DNA of 64,000 nt from Aedes albopictus (lineage: Eukaryota; Arthropoda; Insecta; Diptera; Culicidae): the NCBI RefSeq assembly GCF_035046485.1, contig NC_085137.1, positions 15,777,346-15,841,345 on the forward strand, written 5' to 3'. Positions 57,530 through 64,000 of the stretch are shown here, in pieces. Under the pieces are notes generated by a model. The model saw only the letters and a program-made list of their open reading frames with translations. It did not search any database and was not told the origin of the DNA. Positions within the stretch are counted from its first letter, which is position 1. The number at the start of each line of letters is the position of its first letter. Made by a program: the position numbers and the translations under genes.

Positions 57530-58436
57530 AGGGGAGACTGAGGAGACTTGATCCCTGGGGAGACTTGTTCCCCCCATATTTTCTCGGAATCAAAAACAGT
57601 TTTCTTCTAGCATATTTTTTTCCAAAATGACATCTGGACAGACGACAATGTTTTGGCTACAATTGATTTTAATTGTGTATTGCATTGTTTTTTAATGACT
57701 GATGGTTTGTTTTCAGTCTTTCAGAAATCTTTTGGTCGATTCCGAAAAATCTCAATAACTTTGTGAAAATTGAACCAAATCGGGTCAAAATTTCACAGCA
57801 CATAGTATAAATAAAGTATTATCAAACGTATGTATCTAAATAAGGCTGTTATAAAAATATTTCAATGAATGTAGCTTAGTGTATACAACAGTGACATGGG
57901 GAGACTTGATCCCTCGAGGATTACGCACACATTATACATGTGAAAAATAAAATTCTATTTGGAAGCCTCTATTTACTCGGAGTTCTAGTATATTCAATGA
58001 TAAAACGTGTCAGATAATTGTTATTTTAGTACAAACCATGAAAAGGGGGATCAAGTCTCCCCATTTTCGAGATACGGCATACCCTTAACAATTTAAGGAA
58101 ATCTAATAATTTCATATACACTGTATGCATCAAAAATGCAAGAAAACATGAAAAGAAAATTAATAGGAAGCTTCTGACGTTATTTTCCCTTAAAATTAAC
58201 CATGTGCTCAAAAGGGGATCAATTTTGACCCATTTTTGAAAAATACATCATAAGACATGCCTCCATAAAAACACAGTTTTGAAAACTTTAACAAGAATTT
58301 AAAGTCCTTCTGTTGTGTATAAATTTGCAATAGATGTTTACCTGCCATTCTGTACGAAAAATGGATCTAGTTTTGTGTTTTTTCTTAAAGTTACAGGCTA
58401 ATTAAGAAAAAGGGATCAAGTCTCCCCAGTCTTTAC
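57530..58436. mobile_element. About 900 bp foldback with 'GGGGAGACTTGATCCC' motifs next to the Bruno-like exon
   Basis: GACTGAGGAGACTTGATCCC at the left mirrors GGGATCAAGTCTCCCCAGTC at the right. Further copies of the motif occur inside at 57900 and 58045 (inverted), with a degenerate one at 58204. The right end lies 77 bp from the donor of the exon at 58514-58663. Confidence 0.8.
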
Positions 58437-58513
58437 AGTCGATACTTTGTTCCATACGATCCAAAACCCCGTCCAACGGTTCATTTCCAGAGTAAGAAAG
58501 CACTCGAACTTAC

Positions 58514-58663
58514 CTTCGATCTGCTTGCCAGCGGCCGCAGCCACTGCCTGGGCCATCGTCGGATTGGGTAAAGGCGTTGTGGTGAATGCTGCTGTGGCCG
58601 CCGAGCCGAACTGGGGCAGGGCGGCGTACTGCGTCAGGGCGGTGGCATCTGCTCCGGCGGTCC
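58514..58663 (-). CDS. Bruno-like / CELF family, penultimate visible coding exon (linker before RRM3)
   Basis: On the minus strand an acceptor (TCTATCCACAG) opens a 150-base exon that ends at a consensus donor (GAAG followed by gtaagt). Two bases complete a codon, 49 codons follow, and one base is left over; that G joins GT of the exon at 49798-50069 to form the Gly of the junction IEG-PEGCN. The peptide is rich in Ala, Thr, Gln and Pro (for example ALTQYAALPQFGSAATAAF and then AQAVAAAAGKQIEG), which is the low-complexity divergent linker between RRM2 and RRM3 of CELF/Bruno proteins; GKQIEGPEG is the usual lead-in to RRM3. This linker is commonly alternatively spliced in the family. No further exon of the gene was recognised between 58664 and 64000, so RRM1 and RRM2 must be encoded upstream, outside the window. 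Confidence 0.9.
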
Positions 58664-60590
58664 CTGTGGATAGAGGTGGAAACAAACGATGGTTGTAATT
58701 AAAAACTGATTTGGTGAGGAGTTGAGTTGGGGAATTTTGACTGGGAGATGGGTGTGGAACAATAATCATGCAACGAAACTACAAAGACAACATAATAAAA
58801 ATTGTAGACGAAAAACAGGAAACATGCAAAATTTAGCCAAAACTAAGTAATACGAAATAGATTGAGTAGTACAGTCGAGTGTCCCATAAGACATTATTAC
58901 TTACTTTACACCTACTACATTTTTTTTGGTTGCCTTTTGACCAATTTAGTTGATTTTGACATTAGGACATGATAATCCGCATCTTGCGATTACAACCGAA
59001 GTTGAACATAACACCAATGAGTGGGATTTGAGACTACCTAACCATTCCCAATTTACTCAATTTGAAAACTCCAAACTTTCGAAGATGGTAAGGAATATTA
59101 TTAATACAACAGATGTTATGGAGACCAAATATCTTTGCATCTCTACGAATGTCTGAGGAAGGAATATTTGTTAGTAGGGTAGAATACAAATATACTGAGC
59201 ATAAACTTCATCATTGGCACAGTTCATGGTTCAATATTCACCACAACAGTATAATTGCATGGATCGAGCTCACCAATTCGAATAGACATCCATCTCTCCA
59301 TAGCTAATCGTACGAAACAGCAGACCACGTGGATGGTAGCCTTTTATAGGAGATCTAACTGTTATTCCACATCAATTGGCTGGTGGCTGGTAGCCAAAGG
59401 GGCATGTTTGCAACCCTCTGTTACATTTACCGTTACAATCCTGGGGTGTGCAAATCGTGACAAACCAAGTCACGCATATGCAAGCGTCACTTGACGAGCA
59501 CTTTCCAATAACACCACCACCAACAACAGCAGCATCAATTGGACAAGCGTTCGAGGCCGAAGGTTGGTGGCGGTACGAATTTAATCATAGCGATCCATTG
59601 AACCAGCCAGTCGCCCAACAGCTGGCTATCGGATCAGAGACAGCAAACCGCAGGTACATGACCGTTGATAACCGGGACGGGGTGGTTGGGGCGAGCCTCC
59701 TCCCTCCACCAGAAGCCGCGGCCAGATGTTGCTGTGGGGGTTGGTCGGTCGGCTTTTTTTTATCTGGTCTTTCAATTTTATAAAATATTTTCCAGCTGGT
59801 AAATCATATGCGGTGGCGATGAGGACTTTTTTGTAATTCGTTTCTAGGGAAGCAGCAACAGCAGCATCAGTTACCTATTATGAAACTGATAGGTTGGTGC
59901 AGTAGTGGGTGATGACCCTGATTGGCATCGGTTTTCGCGGGTTTTTGTGGTTCATCCTTTATTGGAAGCGAAATCCGAGCCACGCGCTGCTCGGCAGCCG
60001 AGTTCCTGCTGCTGTCCGTGTTGTTTGTGGGATGAAACCGCGGGAACAGTGCTGACAACAACAACAACGGCAACGCGGCAACAGCGAGATGGATGATGAT
60101 GACCATGTTGATGGGTGAGATATGTCGGCCGGCCGTGATGGAAATGAATTTAATTTGGTTTTATTTATTATATCATTACAATCATTTGATTACTTATTTT
60201 CATCACGTACACGGATAGGTGCCACACGGTCATGAATCCAATTATTGCGATAGGTATACTGGGAAAAATAATCTGGTCAGATCGTTGCTGGTCGTACGCA
60301 GGAAGCGATACGAAGTTTGATCATAATGTGCACATATCCTTTGCACAACTCTGAGTGCTACTGGGAAAAGTTGAAAGCACTTGAACCGTGTTGTTTTTAC
60401 CATATGTTGGTAAACAACTTGATGATTGAACAACCATTCCAGGATATTTACGATTGGATTTCTACAGAGTGGAGAGGAGAGGATAGGTTGAAGGTGTATT
60501 TTAAAGAATATCAATATAAAAAGAAAGATAAACAGATGAATGCTTGAAAACGAATAAACTGCTAGTTGAAAACAAAATACTTCTCTATGA
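58664..60590. other. Intronic or upstream DNA without recognised exon
   Basis: Contains CAGCAACAGCAGCATCAG-like triplet runs (about 59510-59540, 59850-59870) and CAACAACAACAACGG (60055-60071). No RRM motif of the Bruno-like gene was found on the minus strand. Confidence 0.45.
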
Positions 60591-61963
60591 AATGCCCATT
60601 AGTATGGGACAAACATCAAATTCTCGCTCCAGTCGACTTTTTCGATTCCATTTAGGTCCCATATGAACTGTGCAAAATTTCAGCGCAATCGGTGAAACTA
60701 TAATTTAGCGCAAGCGGTTCAAAGTATTCATAGGATTTACTATGGGAAAAGTTATACTTTCAGATAAAAAATCCCAGAAGTCGCCCCTTGTCTCCTTAAT
60801 TCAAGTCGATCAATGCTTTTTGTAGAAAAAATATTTATGAAACTTTCCTTCGAAGACCGCAAAACAATTGGATGCTTGTGGAAAAAGTTATTGATTTATT
60901 ACCGATTAGTGATCCGACGAACGGCTTTTTGTTTTGTTTTATTAGAAGCACTGTAGCTGCTGCCTTGGCTGCTGCTTTTTCTGGGGGCAGGGATGAGAAA
61001 TGTACTGGAAAAAACGGTTACCGGCTGTACATTTGACATTTTTCCACACGAACATCATAGGCCCAGCCAAACTCAAACTGTTCGAAAAACAAATGTCATA
61101 ACATTTTTTTTTTCCTGCAGCCTTCTTCCTCGAAACGGTTTCCAAGCGCGAGAGCGCCAGTACTCGAGCACAACGACGACAAAAATTTCTGTCTCTCCCG
61201 TTTTCGCATTTTTCTGCGTTTCAAACCGCTTCTAGACAAACTTCTTTACATGCATCACAAAGCTAGGAGTGTGCTCTAGCTATTCGTGCAAATCGATTTA
61301 AATTATTTATTAAAACAAGTGAGTTATTAGCAGTTGAAAATATTTGACATTTTTCGCAATCACCCGCCTCAGCATGACTGCTCATAAATATTTTCGTGGA
61401 GAAGCGAAAACCATCAAGCGTCTGCTTGACTGCCGTCGGCGCGGCGTCTGATGGTATTGGTGCTGCCGTTGTTTTGTTTTTATTTTACTGCCAGTATCGA
61501 TGAACGGAAAAGAGAAAAAAGTATTTTTGCCATCCCTGTCTGGGGGTGGTGATGCCTCCCGCCACCCCATGCAACAACGGCAGCAGCAGTGCTGCCGATA
61601 AAACAAAACAAAAAGGCGTTCGTTGGATCACCAATCGGTAATGAATCAATAACTTTTTCCACAAGCATCTAATCGTTTTGCGGTCTTCGAAGGAAAGTTT
61701 TATAATTGATTTTTCTACAAGAGGCGTTGATCGATTTGAATTAAGGAGACAAAGGGCGACCTCTGGGATTTTTTGTTTGAAAGTGTAACTTTTCCCATAG
61801 TAAATCCTATGCAAACTTTGAACTGCTTGCGCGAAATTATAGTTTCACCGATTGCGCTGAAATTTTATACAGTTCATATGGGACCTAAATGGGATCTAAA
61901 AAGTCGACTGGAGCGAGGATTTATTTTTATCATACAAGCGAGTCTCATACTAATGCCCATACC
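60591..61963. mobile_element. 1.37 kb foldback element, about 350 bp outer arms
   Basis: ATGCCCATTAGTATGGGAC at the left mirrors CTCATACTAATGCCCATA at the right. The arms pair through AGTCGACTTTTT, TTCAGCGCAATCGG, GGATTTACTATGGGAAAAG and AAAGTTATTGATT. A weaker GC-rich inner pairing (CTGCTGC runs with CTGGGGG) surrounds a centre near 61277. CTGTGCAAAATTTCAG and the ACTATGGG motif are shared with the palindrome at 8292-8919. Confidence 0.85.
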
Positions 61964-63346
61964 CCACTGTTGAACATTTCGAATAAAGTAACGGATATAA
62001 GAAAAAACAAGTTTTTACACCTATAGCGTTATCTTATTAACAATAAACAGATTATTATTTACCGAGAATTTGATACTACAGGGTGTCTACTCGTTTACGA
62101 AAATAAAATTCCCTGGTTTTTCCAGGTTTTTTCCAGATCTTAGGAAATAAATCCAGGTTTACAAATAATAACTCAGTAAATTGAACGAACCACCAAATTT
62201 GCCAATACAAGGCAGGGAAGAATTTGTCTAATTTTGTTAGAAGAAATCTAGATTTATTTCTAGTTGAACTTCTGGCAGAAATGGAGCAACTCCAACAATT
62301 TTCGGCGGATTTCCTTGATAAGTAACTATAGGATTTTAAATAAAATTTAGTGCAAAAGTCTGCTTAAATTATTTGTCGATTAACCTTCCAGAACGCGCGC
62401 TATCAAGCAGCTGAAAACGCACCGCTTGTAGTTGAAATTACGATTCTGAAGGGGTAATTTATATACAAAACGCCACCAAATTTGTGCAGACTGATGCCGT
62501 TTTTCGTTTTGAACCTGGGTTGGAACTGGATTGACGGAAAATGTGTAAACAAACAAACGTCAAACAAACTTTTGTACAAGCGAAATCGAGGTCGGGTTGG
62601 GGTTGAAACTGTGATCTTATCCAGTTCCAACCCAGGTTGGAACTGGATCAAAAAGAACAACGGCATTACTCAGTTTCCGTTAATGGTGGGACAACTCATT
62701 GGCAACGAGCTGTCCCACTTTTAGTTGAAACTGAGTAAGAAAAACAAAGGATTTTTCGATTTCTGAGTAAGACCAACTCAGCCACTGAGTAGAGTTTTTT
62801 CTCGGTGTACTAATTAGAACCCGGTAAGCGCTAAGTTAATCGCCGAGATGTATGCAGCACACGACCCATTAAATGTACTAATGTGTTTGGGACGTCCTCA
62901 AATTACTTTACATAAAAATTGTCTTTTTTCAACCCCTTTTTCCCTTGCAGTCAAACATTTCGCATTGTATCTCCAAAACATCCCTAATAAACCAACATCA
63001 TACACGGACCGTGATATAGACGGTTCAACAATACCGCATATTGTTCAAATTGTATCCCAAATGGGTTGTTAAGCATATCTTATGGTTATCGTTTATGCGG
63101 GATGTATCGTGTTTATCACATTTTGCAGTTATCCCTCAAAATGTTACGTGGGAACGTGGGAATGAGAAGTATTTATTTTGTGGAAGCTCGCAAACTTTTT
63201 CAAATATCTCTGAAATGGCTTGAAATATCCAAACCAAATTCAATAGCGTTCAACTACAACCTATTCTCTATCGAATGAAACATGTTGCGGCTCAATCGAT
63301 TGACACTAGGAAAAACATATGCTCATTTCTTTGATTAGCTTTATTA
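61964..63346. other. Intronic DNA with two small known-style repeats
   Basis: CAGGGTGTCTACTCGTTTAC with AAATTCCCTGGTTTTTCCAG (62081-62140) is a common animal repeat motif. CCTGGGTTGGAACTGGAT and its inverse ATCCAGTTCCAACCCAGG (62513-62634) form a short hairpin. A lone TTTTTTCTCGGTGTAC end lies near 62796. No gene. Confidence 0.5.
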
Positions 63347-63349
63347 GCA

Positions 63350-63381
<32 letters not shown>

Positions 63382-63531
63382 TACGGACGGACATTTGCTC
63401 AGTTCATCGAGCTGTGTCGATATATGAGACGTAATAATCTGAGGTTTCTATCAAAAATTGATTTTTGGAGTGAAATGATAGCCTTTTGGACAAATTTGTT
63501 GTACGAGAAAGGCAAAAAGGGTATTATTAAA
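63347..63531. repeat. Dispersed (CA)n-associated repeat, copy 2 (inverted relative to 32762)
   Basis: A short CA run (63357-63381 pure) is followed by CAGTTCATCGAGCTGTGTCG, TCAAAAATTGATTTTTGGAG and TACGAGAAAGGCAAAAAGGG, the mirror order of the copy at 32762-32970. Confidence 0.8.
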
Positions 63532-63579
63532 CATCGAAAATCCCTTCCAGAGCAAATTTCTGGCTACGCCACTTTCCAG

Positions 63580-64000
63580 AAGTTTTACAAACCATTCCTT
63601 TTAAGGAATTATTTAAAAAATATTTATGAATGATCAAGGATTCGCACGGTAATCTTTAAGGCGTTCCTGTGAAATACATCCAGAAAGTTTAACACAAATT
63701 TGCCGAGACAAATTTCTAAAAATTTTCGCACGGTTTGTACCCAAAGAATCTATTAAAAATTACTCAAGCATTTACGTCAGGCATGTTTAAGGAGCTAGAC
63801 ATAATTCGTCTAAAACCCTCCCTTTTTAGATGTTCTTGAAAGTTTGAAAGATTTCCATCAGATGTTTTTCCGGGACTTCTGGATCTGCATTTAGAAATGT
63901 TGGGGTACTGTCTATAATTTTCGTCAGATTTTTTTTTATTACTGGATTCTGATTTTAAATAGTAGGTATACGGATTTTTTTTCTTCTAGCTACTTCAGAG
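63580..64000. repeat. Start of another weak degenerate minisatellite
   Basis: Scattered TTTCCAGAAG/GGATTTCT units, more diverged than the main arrays, running off the window end. Confidence 0.45.

Larger units (their letters stand above)
50070..58513 (-). other. Large intron of the Bruno-like gene
   Basis: The two Bruno-like exons are joined in phase across 8444 bases with a gtaagt donor and a CAG acceptor. The first 2.4 kb downstream of the RRM3 exon (50070-52500) is AT-rich and shows no recognisable gene or repeat. The rest is degenerate minisatellite (52.5-57.2 kb) interrupted by at least three foldback elements (54428-54738, 54873-55068, 57530-58436). The branch site was not determined. 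Confidence 0.85.

Overview
The window reads as a transposon-saturated insect nuclear genome segment, most probably from a culicine mosquito (Aedes-like). The reasons are split coding exons with GT/AG borders from two animal-specific families (Bruno/CELF and Toutatis/BAZ2), non-LTR retrotransposon remnants of the RTE and R1 types, tRNA-derived SINEs, and a very high density of palindromic (foldback) MITEs. No bacterial operon, CRISPR array, rRNA gene or intact cellular tRNA gene is visible. Family names come from recognised motifs; no database was searched.

True gene content is small. On the minus strand at 49.8-58.7 kb are the last two visible coding exons of a Bruno-like (CELF family) RNA-binding protein: part of the linker (58514-58663) and the complete third RRM with the stop codon (49798-50069). 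They are separated by an 8.4 kb intron packed with degenerate minisatellite and MITEs. About 1.8 kb of repeat-poor DNA after the stop, ending at an AATAAA on the minus strand (47999-48004), is the probable 3' UTR. Earlier exons must lie beyond 64 kb. On the plus strand at 24.7-25.6 kb is a broken, intron-containing piece of a Toutatis/BAZ2-type chromatin-remodelling gene with two in-frame stops.

Layout. 0-13.3 kb: a near-perfect 531 bp palindrome; two opposed copies of one RTE-like reverse transcriptase (1.4-3.2 kb, dead; 5.65-7.1 kb, with a 459-codon open frame); a 2.5 kb TTAA-flanked palindrome with two further palindromes inside; and an R1-like LINE tail split by a retroposon with a 26 bp target duplication. 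15-23.3 kb: a run of foldback elements, including two 259 bp copies of one family, and a 2.9 kb TA-flanked element that contains an 8-bp-flanked hAT-like MITE. 23.5-29.3 kb: degenerate minisatellite, the Toutatis fragment, a two-unit tandem repeat and otherwise unclassified DNA. 29.4-38.6 kb: elements nested three deep, a (TG)38 run and a roughly 150 bp satellite array. 38.6-42.4 kb: repeat-poor, unassigned. 42.4-47.7 kb and 52.5-57.2 kb: long arrays of a short, strand-asymmetric GAA/GGA-rich degenerate repeat, in both orientations. 57.5-64 kb: intronic DNA with another large foldback that shares its core with the one at 8.3-8.9 kb.

Nothing here amounts to a clear new multi-gene system. The most unusual content is the architecture: palindromes within palindromes, transposon ends joined head to head, tRNA-like promoter boxes inside a foldback, and purine/pyrimidine arrays that switch strand inside one intron.
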